From Salinicola acroporae (lineage in GTDB: Bacteria; Pseudomonadota; Gammaproteobacteria; Pseudomonadales; Halomonadaceae): a stretch of 64,000 nt of DNA. The stretch spans positions 236,482-300,481 of the forward strand of contig NZ_PZJW01000003.1 of the NCBI RefSeq assembly GCF_003206615.1, given 5' to 3'. Position numbers and translations under genes: made by a program. Under the pieces are notes generated by a model that had not been told where the DNA came from, did no database searches, and saw only the letters and a program-made list of their open reading frames with translations. Positions 45,301 through 55,024 of this stretch are shown piece by piece; within the stretch, counting starts at the first letter, position 1, and each line of letters opens with the position of its first letter.

Positions 45301-45578
45301 GTCATCTGCAGCACGCCATCGGAACCGGCCACCGACTTGAAGTACATCATGTTCTCGACGCCGGTGATCGCCTCTTCCAGCGGCGTCGCCACGGTTTCCG
45401 CTATCTCCTTGGGGTTGGCGCCCGGGTAGGTGGTGCGGACCAGCACCGAGGGCGGCACCACTTCCGGATACTCGCCGATCGGCAGATTGGGAATGGAAAT
45501 CAGCCCCACCGCGAAGATGATGATCGAGAGCACCGCGGCGAAGATCGGCCGGTCGACGAAAAAGCGGGAAAAATTCAT
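42396..45578 (-). CDS. RND efflux pump permease (MexF-like, HAE1 family)
   Basis: This 1060-residue inner membrane proton-drug antiporter starts MNFSRFFVDRPIFAAVLSII as in MexF/AcrB. Landmarks include GANPKEIAETVATPLEEAITG, the fourth-helix pair of acidic residues in GIVVDDAIVVVENVER, and PVSVVGTFSVLYLLGYSINT. The final helices, GLACKNAILIVEFAREL and GIAVFAGMLGVTLFG, are also present. About twelve membrane segments and two large periplasmic loops are visible. It follows its membrane fusion partner by 104 bp. No outer membrane channel gene adjoins, so it probably uses one encoded elsewhere. Substrates are unknown; MexF relatives export chloramphenicol, quinolones and quorum-sensing molecules. 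Confidence 0.92.
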   Translation of the reverse strand: MNFSRFFVDRPIFAAVLSIIIFAVGLISIPNLPIGEYPEVVPPSVLVRTTYPGANPKEIAETVATPLEEAITGVENMMYFKSVAGSDGVLQMTITFQPGTDPEEATVRVQNRVSQALARLPEAVRRQGVTTQKQSPTFLMVVHLVSPDDSYDTLYLRNYARLHVRDQLAKISGVGEAQMFGGGDYAMRAWLDPDRIASHGLTASDVVAAMREQNVQVSAGQIGAEPMPHSNFLTLINAKGRLSTEHEFGNIVLKVGADGEVLRLRDVARLEMGAGDYTLRSRLDGKDAVAIGIFQSPGANALQIRDQVIHTMDELATQFPPGVEYRTVYDTTLFVSDSIRSVIQTLLEAILLVVLVVTLFLQTWRASLIPLLAVPVSVVGTFSVLYLLGYSINTLTLFGLVLAIGIVVDDAIVVVENVERNIGQGLAPRAAAHQAMREVSGPIVAIGLVLCAVFVPMAFLSGVTGQFYRQFAVTIAISTVISTINSLTLSPALAAMLLRSHDASRDRLTRIIDFLFGWLFRPFNRFFNASSNRYQGVVAGSLRRRGAVFVIYLILLGTTGYLFKLVPPGFIPVQDKMYLIAGVKLPEGASLERTDELLRQVVDIAMETDGVEHAISFPGLNALQFTNTANTGLAFLTLKPFDQRTRTAAEINAEIAGRIAGLKDGIAFSFMPPPILGLGNGSGYQLFIEDRGGLGYGPLQEAVTAFQGAVVQTPGMSYPITSYQANVPQLDAEVDRLKAKTQGVAVSDLFDTLQTYLGSTYVNDFNNFGRTWQVIAQADAPYRDSVEDIARLRTRNAQGEMVPIGSMIDIHQSFGPDPVLRFNGYPAADLAGEADPRVLSSPQAMGVLSDIGERVLPDGIDFEWTDLSYQQFTQGNAALVVFPLAVLLVFLVLAALYESWTLPLAVILIVPMCLLSALVGVKISGGDTNVFVQVGLVVLIGLACKNAILIVEFARELEFQGRSVVEAALEACRLRLRPIIMTSITFTAAVIPLALGHGAGAEVRQALGIAVFAGMLGVTLFGLFLTPVFYVALRKLAGPLRQDHGSTMEGEEPRPNNDPA

Positions 45579-45682
45579 GACAGCAGGCTCCTGGGCGGCG
45601 GGGACGATGCCCGCCGCGTCTTGTCATTCAGAGGAGAGAAGCGCTTCAGGAAGCGTTGAGTGGATCGGCGCGCAGTGCTGCC

Positions 45683-46864
45683 TCAGGATCGAGTGGCAAC
45701 GGTATTGCCCGTCCCCGTTTCCCGCATGGCGATCGGGTTCGGCGTCACCGGCATGCCGGGTGCGAACACTTTCTGGGTGCCATTGACGATCACCCGCTCT
45801 CCAGCCTCCAGGCCTTTCTCGACTACCACCAGATCGCCCACCTCACGGCCAAGCTGTACCTGGCGGGGCGTCACGGTGTTGTCGTCGCCGACCACGTAGA
45901 CCAGACGTCGGTCCTGATTGGCGAGCACGGCCTTGCGATTCACCAGCGTTGCCTTCGCGAGATTGGCGACGGGCATCTCCACGCGGGCGAACTGGCCGGG
46001 CCTGAAGGCGCCATCCGGGTTGGGCAGTACGGCGCGATAGCGCAGCGTGCCGGTATCGGCGTTGATCTGGTTGTCGACGAAGTCCAGTTGCGCCGGATGC
46101 GGGAAACCCGTCTCGCCGGTCAGGCCGATATGCAGCGTGGCGGTCTTGCCTTGATTCAGCAGTGCCTGAGCGCTGGGGGCTTCGGCTTCGTTGCTGTCGA
46201 AATAGACGTACAAGGGGTCCACCGACACCAGCGTAGTCAGTACCGACTGGTCGGCACTGGCGAGATTGCCCTTGGTGACCATGGCTCGCCCGGTGCGACC
46301 CGTCACTGGCGCAATCACCTGGGTGTACTGCAGGTCCAGTTCGGCGCTGGTCAGCGCGGCCTCGGCCTCGGCTTCCTGGGCCTGGGCGTTGAGTGCCGCC
46401 GCTTGGCGCTGGTCGTGCTGCTCCTGGGAAATCATGTGTTTCTGGATCAACTGGCGGGACCGGCCAGCCTCGACTTCGGTAAGCCGGCGCTGGCTGCGCG
46501 CCTGTGCCAACGATGCCTTGGCGGCCTGGACGCGAGCCTCGTAGGGGCGGGGGTCGATGCGGAACAGCAGGTCGCCGGCCTCGACCAGCTCTCCTTCCTC
46601 GAAGGCCACCGCGTCGATATAGCCGCTCACTCGTGGCCGGACCTGCACGGTCTGCGGCGACGCCACGCGGCCGGTGAAGGTCTCACGCAGGGTGATCGGC
46701 TCCACCAGCACCGTTGCCACGTCGACTTCCGGAGGCGGTGGCGCAGCGGCGGAGTCCGCTTCGCCATGGGCATCGCAGCCGGCCAGCAGTGCGATGACGA
46801 GCATCACGCCCAGGCCGCGAGTCAGACCCGTTTTCGACAGACGTTTGTGGTCGGACTTGTTCAT
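45683..46864 (-). CDS. RND efflux membrane fusion lipoprotein (MexE-like)
   Basis: The 393-residue periplasmic adaptor has a lipobox LLAGC (Cys30), a barrel-sandwich entry VRPRVSGYIDAVAFEEGELV, and a coiled-coil hairpin of about 100-170 (AKASLAQARSQRRL to AEAEAALTSAEL). DLQYTQVIAPVTGRTGRAMV, FRPGQFARVEMPV and GLEAGERVIVNGTQKVFAPG close the fold. It bridges the permease to an outer membrane channel. It is divergent from an AraC-type regulator 475 bp away, which could control the pump. Confidence 0.92.
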   Translation of the reverse strand: MNKSDHKRLSKTGLTRGLGVMLVIALLAGCDAHGEADSAAAPPPPEVDVATVLVEPITLRETFTGRVASPQTVQVRPRVSGYIDAVAFEEGELVEAGDLLFRIDPRPYEARVQAAKASLAQARSQRRLTEVEAGRSRQLIQKHMISQEQHDQRQAAALNAQAQEAEAEAALTSAELDLQYTQVIAPVTGRTGRAMVTKGNLASADQSVLTTLVSVDPLYVYFDSNEAEAPSAQALLNQGKTATLHIGLTGETGFPHPAQLDFVDNQINADTGTLRYRAVLPNPDGAFRPGQFARVEMPVANLAKATLVNRKAVLANQDRRLVYVVGDDNTVTPRQVQLGREVGDLVVVEKGLEAGERVIVNGTQKVFAPGMPVTPNPIAMRETGTGNTVATRS

Positions 46865-47338
46865 TGTTGGGCTTCCCTTGTTTCATTCCCGGTCATCGAT
46901 CCCTGGCGCCATCGTCCACGGCGGATCGCCCTGGGGTGCCTTTGAGTCGTGGGGTCATCGACCGACGGCGCCAGAGGGGCGTCGATCAACCGATGGAGAC
47001 GAGGCGAGTGGCGCCGGTCAAAACGCGCCGTCGCCCTTCGCAAGACGGCAAGTGTCGGCGGGGGATCATGGCCTGATAATGTACGTTCGCGACGCAAGTG
47101 GGCGTTATCGGTTTCCTCCGCATTGATTGCCTGATCCTGTCAATATCGCCAGTCTTTGAAGCAGAATACCTATTGGCCTCTGCCGGTCTTCAGGGATCGT
47201 CGGTTGACTTGCCCGTTTCTTCAAAGGTCTTGCCCAATCCTGCATAAGTCCTCAAATCGTCATAAAAGCATCGTTATGACGGCATATACTCGCGATACAT
47301 CCAAGATCGAGAATTGGCGATCCATACGGGGTGAGAAC
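46865..47338. other. Divergent intergenic region, 474 bp, with an operator-like dyad
   Basis: No gene is supported here. The main signal is a perfect inverted repeat at 47258-47281, CGTCATAA and TTATGACG with an 8-bp spacer (AAGCATCG), 58 bases before the AraC regulator start. It may be the binding site of that regulator. An AT-rich stretch at 47080-47180 may hold promoters. Confidence 0.5.
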
Positions 47339-48307
47339 ATGAGTATCGTGCAACCGGTTTTTCAGACATTAGATGACGAGCTCGCCCAATTGGCGAAAAC
47401 TCTAGCCCGTCAGATTCAGAAGTGGGCGCCGGAAGAGGGTCTGACGCCCACATCGGTGCCAGGGCTGGAGTTGGTGCGCGCCAACTCCTCGCACACCAGC
47501 TGTCTCGGTTCGACGGTCTACGACCCCTCGCTCTGCCTGATCGCCCAGGGCAGCAAGCGTATATGGCTGGGGGATCGGGAGATCGACTACGGACCGCTGA
47601 GCTGCATGGTGTCGGCGGTGCATCTGCCGGTGCTGGGCAAGGTGACCGAGGCCTCGGCGGAAAGGCCCTACCTGGGGCTGAAGCTCGCCGTCGATGCCCA
47701 GGAGATCACCGCGCTGGTACTGGAGCTGGGGGAGGGCGTGGGTGAGATGGAGATGCGGGAGTGTGCCGAGACGGCTTGCGGCCTGAGTCGCGTGCAGGCC
47801 GAGAAGGGCCTGGTGGAAGCCATGCTGCGGCTGGTCAACCTGCTCGATTCACCCCAGGACATTCGCATCCTCGCACCGCTGGTGCGGCGCGAGATCTTCT
47901 ATCGTGCACTGATCGGCGAGATTGGCCTGCACATGCGCAAGTTCGCGGTGGCCGACACCCAGACCCATCGCATCGCGAAGGTGATCGCGGCACTCAAGGA
48001 TCGTTTCACCGAGCCGCTGCGCGTTCGCGAACTGGCGGAGATGGTGAACATGAGCGAGTCGTCGCTGTTCCACAGTTTCAAGCAGGTCACCCGGATGTCG
48101 CCGGTGCAGTTCCAGAAGAAGCTGCGGCTCCATGAAGCGCGCCGGCTGATGCTGACCGAAGGGATGGAGGCGGCCACCGCCAGCTTCCGCGTGGGGTATG
48201 GCAGCCCATCCCATTTCAGTCGCGAATACAGCCGCCTTTTCGGAGTGCCGCCGCGCGCGGACGTGAGCAAGCTGCGCGGCGAGCTGCCGCAGACCGCGCG
48301 CGCCTGA
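47339..48307 (+). CDS. AraC-family transcriptional regulator
   Basis: The 322-residue protein has an AraC_N-type effector domain. Landmarks are SSHTSCLGSTVYDPSLCLIA, KRIWLGDREIDYGPLSCMVS and ERPYLGLKLAVDAQEI. Two C-terminal helix-turn-helix motifs follow (LRVRELAEMVNMSESSLFHS and ASFRVGYGSPSHFSREYSRL). This AraC_N group typically controls nearby oxidoreductases or efflux genes. Start at 47339 is chosen because upstream in-frame Met codons give an unconserved 61-residue leader. It is divergent from the RND genes. Confidence 0.85.
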   Translation: MSIVQPVFQTLDDELAQLAKTLARQIQKWAPEEGLTPTSVPGLELVRANSSHTSCLGSTVYDPSLCLIAQGSKRIWLGDREIDYGPLSCMVSAVHLPVLGKVTEASAERPYLGLKLAVDAQEITALVLELGEGVGEMEMRECAETACGLSRVQAEKGLVEAMLRLVNLLDSPQDIRILAPLVRREIFYRALIGEIGLHMRKFAVADTQTHRIAKVIAALKDRFTEPLRVRELAEMVNMSESSLFHSFKQVTRMSPVQFQKKLRLHEARRLMLTEGMEAATASFRVGYGSPSHFSREYSRLFGVPPRADVSKLRGELPQTARA

Positions 48308-48343
48308 TGGTGCGCCCCGATCCCGGCGGGCCGAGCAACGGAC

Positions 48344-48733
48344 TCAGTCGCCGATGACCATGACCGCTTCGGCTTCGACCTGGCTGCCCTTGGGGAGCTG
48401 CTTGACGCCGACCGCGGCGCGAGCCGGGAACGGCGCCTGGAAGAACTCCTCCATCACCTGGTTGACCACGCCGAAGTTGTCGAGGTCGGTCAGGTAGAGG
48501 TTGAGCTTGACGATGTCCTGCAGCGAGCCGGCGGCTTCCTGGCACACGGCGGACAGGTTGGTGAAGACCTGGCGGGCCTGGGCCTCGAACTCCTGGGAGA
48601 CCAGTTCCATGGTCTTCGGATCGAGCGGAATCTGACCCGAGAGATAGACGGTGTTGCCCGACTTGATCGCCTGGGAATAGGGGCCGATGGCGGCCGGGGC
48701 GTTGTCGGTGTTGATAACGGCTTTGTTGCTCAT
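48344..48733 (-). CDS. ridA: RidA-family enamine/imine deaminase
   Basis: RidA hydrolyses reactive enamines such as 2-aminoacrylate released by PLP enzymes such as threonine dehydratase, and so protects other PLP enzymes. The 129-residue protein has [20 protein letters not shown] and [18 protein letters not shown] elements, and the catalytic Arg in [16 protein letters not shown] with the following VEAEAVMV. Location next to spoT matches the gmk-rpoZ-spoT-ridA order known in pseudomonads; here a 329-bp gap and a terminator separate them. Confidence 0.95.
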   Translation of the reverse strand: MSNKAVINTDNAPAAIGPYSQAIKSGNTVYLSGQIPLDPKTMELVSQEFEAQARQVFTNLSAVCQEAAGSLQDIVKLNLYLTDLDNFGVVNQVMEEFFQAPFPARAAVGVKQLPKGSQVEAEAVMVIGD

Positions 48734-49012
48734 GGCGTACCCTCCAGCATTGTTTCAATGTCTGCGTAGACTCGGCGGCCCCGGCGACTCGCGTCGTTGT
48801 GCGGTGCCGGTGTGCCGGTCCGATCTCAATCCTCACCTATATCCATAGGCTTCGGTCGACTCGAAACCTGCGGGGTCGTCCGTCGGACGTCCGCTTCGCT
48901 TCGAGTCTGTGCTTGCGCCTTGCGCTTCATCCCGCTCGCCGATCCATCCGGCGTTCCTGACATCCAAACCGCGTTTCGGCGATATCGCCGTCCATGGACG
49001 GAGCCATGACGC
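48734..49012. other. Non-coding stretch between ridA and the spoT terminator
   Basis: No convincing gene is present on either strand. It holds several short dyads (GTCCGTCGGACGTCC near 48878, GTCCATGGAC near 48990, GGCGATATCGCC near 48978), which suggests a structured or repeat-derived sequence. A promoter for ridA should lie near 48740-48800 but was not clear. Confidence 0.4.
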
Positions 49013-49053
49013 AAAAAACGTTGCCCCGCCGTGTTGGCCACGGCGGGGCAACG
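49013..49053 (-). terminator. Rho-independent terminator of spoT
   Basis: A perfect 15-bp stem, CGTTGCCCCGCCGTG / CACGGCGGGGCAACG, with a 5-base loop is followed on the minus strand by TTTTTTGC. It starts 10 bases after the spoT stop. Confidence 0.92.
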
Positions 49054-49062
49054 ATCCTGCGA

Positions 49063-51225
49063 TTAGTTTCGGGCGCGGACGATGCGGCCGATATGGTTCA
49101 GATTGCGCAGGCGCTTGATGATTCGCGCCAGATGAACACGCCCCTTGACCAGAATGGTCAGGTTGACGATCGAGAGCCTGGCATCGCGCTCCTCGATCCC
49201 GATGCGCTCGATATTGGCGTCGGCATCGGTGATCAGGCTGGCCAGTTCGGCGATCAGGCCGCGCCGGGTCTCGACCTCGATCCGCAGCGGTACCGGGAAA
49301 TCCTGATCGATCTGCTTCGACCAGGTCAACGAGACCAGCTTGTCGGGGTCGTCGCGCAACTCGTCGAGGTTACCACATTCGTGACGGTGGACGACGATCC
49401 CCTTGCCGATGGACAGGTGCCCGATGACCGGGTCTCCCGGTAGCGGGTGGCAGCAGCGGGCAAAGCTGATCGCCATGCTCTCGGAGCCGTTGATCACGAT
49501 CGGACCGTTGTGAGGCGAATCCTCCAGCAGCCGCTCCAGCGGGTCGTTGCTCGCCCCGGTATCCACATCCGTGGTGAGCTCCCGCGCGACCAGGCGTCGC
49601 GCCGTGGCGTGCGCCAGGCGGGTGCCGAGGCCGATGGTCTCGAGCAGATCGTCCTCGGTCTTGAGGTCCAGCTCCTCCAGCAGCGCCTGGAGACGTTCCG
49701 GCGGCAGCTTTTCCAGGCTGGTCTCGAAGCTGCCCAGTGCCCGGTTGAGCAGGCGGCGTCCGAGCTGAATCGCTTCGCTGCGCTGCTGGCTCTTCAGGGC
49801 ATGGCGGATCGCCGAGCGTGCCTTGGCGGTAATCACGAAATTGAGCCAGGCGAGGTTGGGGCGTGCGCCGGGGGCCGTGATGATCTCCAGGGTCTGGCCG
49901 CTCTCCAGCGGAGTCGACAGCGGCGCGAGATGACGATCGATGCGGCAGGCGATGCAACTGTTGCCGATGTCGGTATGAACGCTGTAGGCGAAATCGACCG
50001 CCGTGGCCCCCTGTGGCAGCTCCATGATGTCGCCTTTGGGGGTGAAAATGTAGACATCGTCCGGGAAAAGGTCGTTCTTGACGTGTTCGATGAACTCCAG
50101 CGAATCACCTGCGTGGCGCTGCATCTCGAGCAGACCACGGACCCATTCGCGGGCCCGGGCATGGCTGCCGGCGGCGATGGGACGTTCGGTCTGGCCGGCC
50201 TTGTAGAGCCAGTGGGCGGCGATGCCGTTGTTGGCCATCGCCTCCATCTCGCGGGTGCGTATCTGCACCTCGATCGGCATGCCGCTGGGGCCGAACAGCG
50301 TGGTGTGCAGGCTCTGGTAACCGTTGGCCTTGGGGATCGCAATGTAATCCTTGAAGCGCCCCGGCACTGGCTTGTAGAGATTGTGCACCGCGCCCAGCAC
50401 GCGATAGCAGTTGTCGACGCTATCGGTGATGATGCGGAAACCGAACACGTCCATGATCTCGGCGAACGGTTTACGCTGGTCGTGCATCTTGCGGTAGATC
50501 GACAGCAGGTGCTTCTGGCGTCCGACCACGCTACCGGTGAGGTCGTCCTCGTCGAGCCGGCGCTGCAGGCTGGTCTGGATCTGGCGCATGGTCGAGCGGC
50601 GGTTGCCGCGGGCGCTGGCCACCGCGCGCTTGATGCGTTCGGCGCGCATCGGGTGGATCGCCTGGAACGAAAGATCCTCGAGCTCGACACGAATGGTGTT
50701 GATGCCCAGCCGGCCGGCGATGCGAGCGTAGATCTCCAGGGTCTCGCGGGCGATGCGGCGTTTCTTGTCCGGGCGCAATGCACCCAGCGTGCGCATGTTG
50801 TGCAGGCGGTCGGCAAGCTTGACGATGATCACCCGGATGTCCCGGGACATCGCCATCACCATCTTCTGGAAGTTCTCGGCCTGGGCGACCGCCTTGTCCT
50901 CGAAGGTGATCTGGGTCAGCTTCGAGACGCCGTCGACCAGCTCCGCTACCGCTTCGCCGAACTGCGCTTCCAGGGCTTCCCGGGAGACGCTGGTGTCCTC
51001 GATGACATCGTGCAGCATGGCGGCCATCAGGCTCTGATGGTCCATGTGCATGTTGGCGAGGATATTGGCGACGGCGAGCGGGTGGGTAACGTAGGGCTCG
51101 CCGGAGCGGCGCCGCTGGCCGTCGTGGGCCTGCTCGGCGTAGTAGAAGGCGCGCTTGACCTGCTGAATCTCGTCGTCAGGGAGATAGCCGCCGAGGCGAT
51201 CGGCCAGGTCATCGATGGTGAACAT
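49063..51225 (-). CDS. spoT: Bifunctional (p)ppGpp synthetase/hydrolase SpoT
   Basis: SpoT controls the stringent-response alarmone. The 720-residue protein has an N-terminal HD hydrolase domain with HPLAVANILA and MAAMLHDVIEDT (about 47-75). The synthetase domain carries GRFKDYIAIPKANGYQSLHT, then EVQIRTREMEAMANNGIAAH. A TGS domain (VYIFTPKGDIMELPQGATAV) and a C-terminal ACT domain (VETRRGLIAELASLITDADA) follow. The intact HD motif marks hydrolase activity, as expected of SpoT rather than RelA. It follows rpoZ and gmk in the usual gammaproteobacterial order and ends at a strong terminator. Confidence 0.95.
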   Translation of the reverse strand: MFTIDDLADRLGGYLPDDEIQQVKRAFYYAEQAHDGQRRRSGEPYVTHPLAVANILANMHMDHQSLMAAMLHDVIEDTSVSREALEAQFGEAVAELVDGVSKLTQITFEDKAVAQAENFQKMVMAMSRDIRVIIVKLADRLHNMRTLGALRPDKKRRIARETLEIYARIAGRLGINTIRVELEDLSFQAIHPMRAERIKRAVASARGNRRSTMRQIQTSLQRRLDEDDLTGSVVGRQKHLLSIYRKMHDQRKPFAEIMDVFGFRIITDSVDNCYRVLGAVHNLYKPVPGRFKDYIAIPKANGYQSLHTTLFGPSGMPIEVQIRTREMEAMANNGIAAHWLYKAGQTERPIAAGSHARAREWVRGLLEMQRHAGDSLEFIEHVKNDLFPDDVYIFTPKGDIMELPQGATAVDFAYSVHTDIGNSCIACRIDRHLAPLSTPLESGQTLEIITAPGARPNLAWLNFVITAKARSAIRHALKSQQRSEAIQLGRRLLNRALGSFETSLEKLPPERLQALLEELDLKTEDDLLETIGLGTRLAHATARRLVARELTTDVDTGASNDPLERLLEDSPHNGPIVINGSESMAISFARCCHPLPGDPVIGHLSIGKGIVVHRHECGNLDELRDDPDKLVSLTWSKQIDQDFPVPLRIEVETRRGLIAELASLITDADANIERIGIEERDARLSIVNLTILVKGRVHLARIIKRLRNLNHIGRIVRARN

Positions 51226-51337
51226 GCGGCGCGCCTATTTTTTCGTTAACGACCCGTCTTCCATGGCCCGTCTGGCAACCGGCTCCGTAGAGAGCGCGCA
51301 ACGGCCCGGGGGCCGTCGGCCATGCCGGGAGAGTGGC

Positions 51338-51595
51338 TCAGATGTCGTATTCCTGGGTCGGCTCGGGGCGCGGGCGCGGTGGCGCGGCTTCGACCGGCTC
51401 GTCGAGAATGCTGTCGCCGATCTGGCCGGTGGCGATCTCGCGCAGGGCCATGACGGTCGGCTTGTCGTTTTCCCACGGCAGTAGCGCATCGCGGGAGCCG
51501 CGCGCGAGCTGGCGGGCGCGTTGGGACGAGATCATCACCAGCTTGAAACGGTTCTCGATGTGGTCCAGACAATCTTCGACGGTCACTCGTGCCAT
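51338..51595 (-). CDS. rpoZ: RNA polymerase omega subunit
   Basis: Omega assists assembly of the beta' subunit and helps ppGpp bind RNA polymerase. The 85-residue protein starts [20 protein letters not shown], then RARQLARGS, and [16 protein letters not shown], which are strongly conserved. The Pro-rich tail ending TQEYDI is variable in the family. The start at 51595 removes a 37-residue unconserved upstream extension. It lies between gmk and spoT. Confidence 0.95.
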   Translation of the reverse strand: MARVTVEDCLDHIENRFKLVMISSQRARQLARGSRDALLPWENDKPTVMALREIATGQIGDSILDEPVEAAPPRPRPEPTQEYDI

Positions 51596-51764
51596 GAGGG
51601 TAGCCCTGCCAAATTGGGTGAACGCGCCCCGGACTGCGGGGTCTGCGGGACCGAGCAGTCTACTGGAGTGGCGCGTTGTCTGACAAGAGTCCTCAACGCG
51701 TGACAAGAGTCCTCAATGAGTGACAGGAGAACGCAACGACCGGCGGCAGCCCGCCGATGGCCGT

Positions 51765-53809
<2,045 letters not shown>

Positions 53810-53876
53810 TCAGCCTGAGCGGCAGGCTCTGGTATCATGAGCACCGATTCGTTCCACCGACTGCCAGGAGTTCCCG

Positions 53877-54926
53877 ATGACCGCTTCGCCCGACACGTTT
53901 CGCATCCGCCGCCCCGACGACTGGCACCTGCATCTGCGTGACGGCGAGGTGCTCGAGACGGTGCTGCCCTACACCAGCCGGACGTTTGCCCGCGCCATCG
54001 TGATGCCCAACCTGGTGCCGCCGGTGACCACGATCGAGGCGGCCAGCGCCTACCGCGGGCGGATCATGGCGGCGACTCCCGCCGGTCACGACTTCACCCC
54101 GCTGATGACCTGCTATCTCAACGAAAGCGTCTCCCGCGAGACGCTGGAGCGCGGCCACGCGGACGGCCTGTTCACCGCCGCCAAGCTCTACCCGGCCAAC
54201 GCCACTACCAACTCCCAGCACGGCGTCAAGCGCATTGCCGATGTCTACCCGCTACTGGAAGTGATGCAGCGGATCGGCATGCCGCTGCTGGTTCATGGCG
54301 AAGTGACGCGTGACGAGATCGATATCTTCGATCGCGAAAAGCACTTCATCGACGAGGTGATGACCGACATTCGCCGCCAGTTCCCGGCGCTCAAGGTGGT
54401 GTTCGAGCACATCACCACCCGGGATGCCGCCCAGTTCGTGCTGGAAGGCGACGAATTCCTGGGCGCCACGCTGACCCCCCAGCACCTGGCCCAGAACCGC
54501 AACGACATGCTGGTCGGCGGCATTCGCCCGCATCTCTACTGCCTGCCGATCCTGAAGCGGCAGGAGCATCAGCAGGCGCTGCGCCAGGCCGTGGCCAGCG
54601 GCCATCCGCGCTTCTTCCTCGGTACCGATTCCGCCCCCCACGTCACCGCCGCCAAGGAGACGTCCTGCGGCTGTGCCGGGGTGTTCAATGCCGAGGCTGC
54701 GCTGTCGGTCTATGCCGACGTGTTCGAGCAGGATGGCGCGCTCGAGCACTTCGAAGCCTTCTGTTCCGAGAACGGCCCGCGCTTCTACGGTTTGCCGCTG
54801 AACGAAGGCACGGTCACCCTGACCCGCCAGCTGACCCCGGTGGCGGCCAGCGTGGGCGAGGGCGACAACACCTTCGTGCCCTATCGGGCCGGGGAATCGC
54901 TGAGCTGGAAGATCACGCTGAACTGA
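53877..54926 (+). CDS. pyrC: Dihydroorotase PyrC
   Basis: PyrC closes carbamoyl-aspartate to dihydroorotate in pyrimidine synthesis. The 349-residue class II enzyme has the metal motif WHLHLRDGE (about 15-23), the carbamylated Lys in [42 protein letters not shown] and the catalytic Asp in FLGTDSAPH. Length equals the 348 residues of E. coli PyrC. It is followed by a hairpin. Confidence 0.95.
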   Translation: MTASPDTFRIRRPDDWHLHLRDGEVLETVLPYTSRTFARAIVMPNLVPPVTTIEAASAYRGRIMAATPAGHDFTPLMTCYLNESVSRETLERGHADGLFTAAKLYPANATTNSQHGVKRIADVYPLLEVMQRIGMPLLVHGEVTRDEIDIFDREKHFIDEVMTDIRRQFPALKVVFEHITTRDAAQFVLEGDEFLGATLTPQHLAQNRNDMLVGGIRPHLYCLPILKRQEHQQALRQAVASGHPRFFLGTDSAPHVTAAKETSCGCAGVFNAEAALSVYADVFEQDGALEHFEAFCSENGPRFYGLPLNEGTVTLTRQLTPVAASVGEGDNTFVPYRAGESLSWKITLN

Positions 54927-54962
54927 TCGACTCGACGCTTCGCGCAACGTGGGGTTTAACGT

Positions 54963-54995
54963 AACGGCCCGTTGGCTTGACGCCGGCGGGCCGTT
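54963..54995 (+). terminator. Hairpin between pyrC and the TonB receptor gene
   Basis: AACGGCCCGTTGGC and GCCGGCGGGCCGTT form a 14-bp stem with two G-T wobbles and a TTGAC loop. There is no strong T-run on either side. It lies between convergent genes and may terminate both. Confidence 0.55.
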
Positions 54996-55024
54996 CGCTT
55001 GTCTGGCGCGGACTCGGCAACGCA

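Noticed and set aside
44280..45659. Open frame of 459 codons antisense to the RND permease
   Set aside because: Shadow of the permease gene; His/Asp/Gln-rich translation without signal or domain.
49447..51249. Open frame of 600 codons on the plus strand
   Set aside because: It is antisense to spoT, which has all its domains. No protein family is recognisable in the shadow frame.
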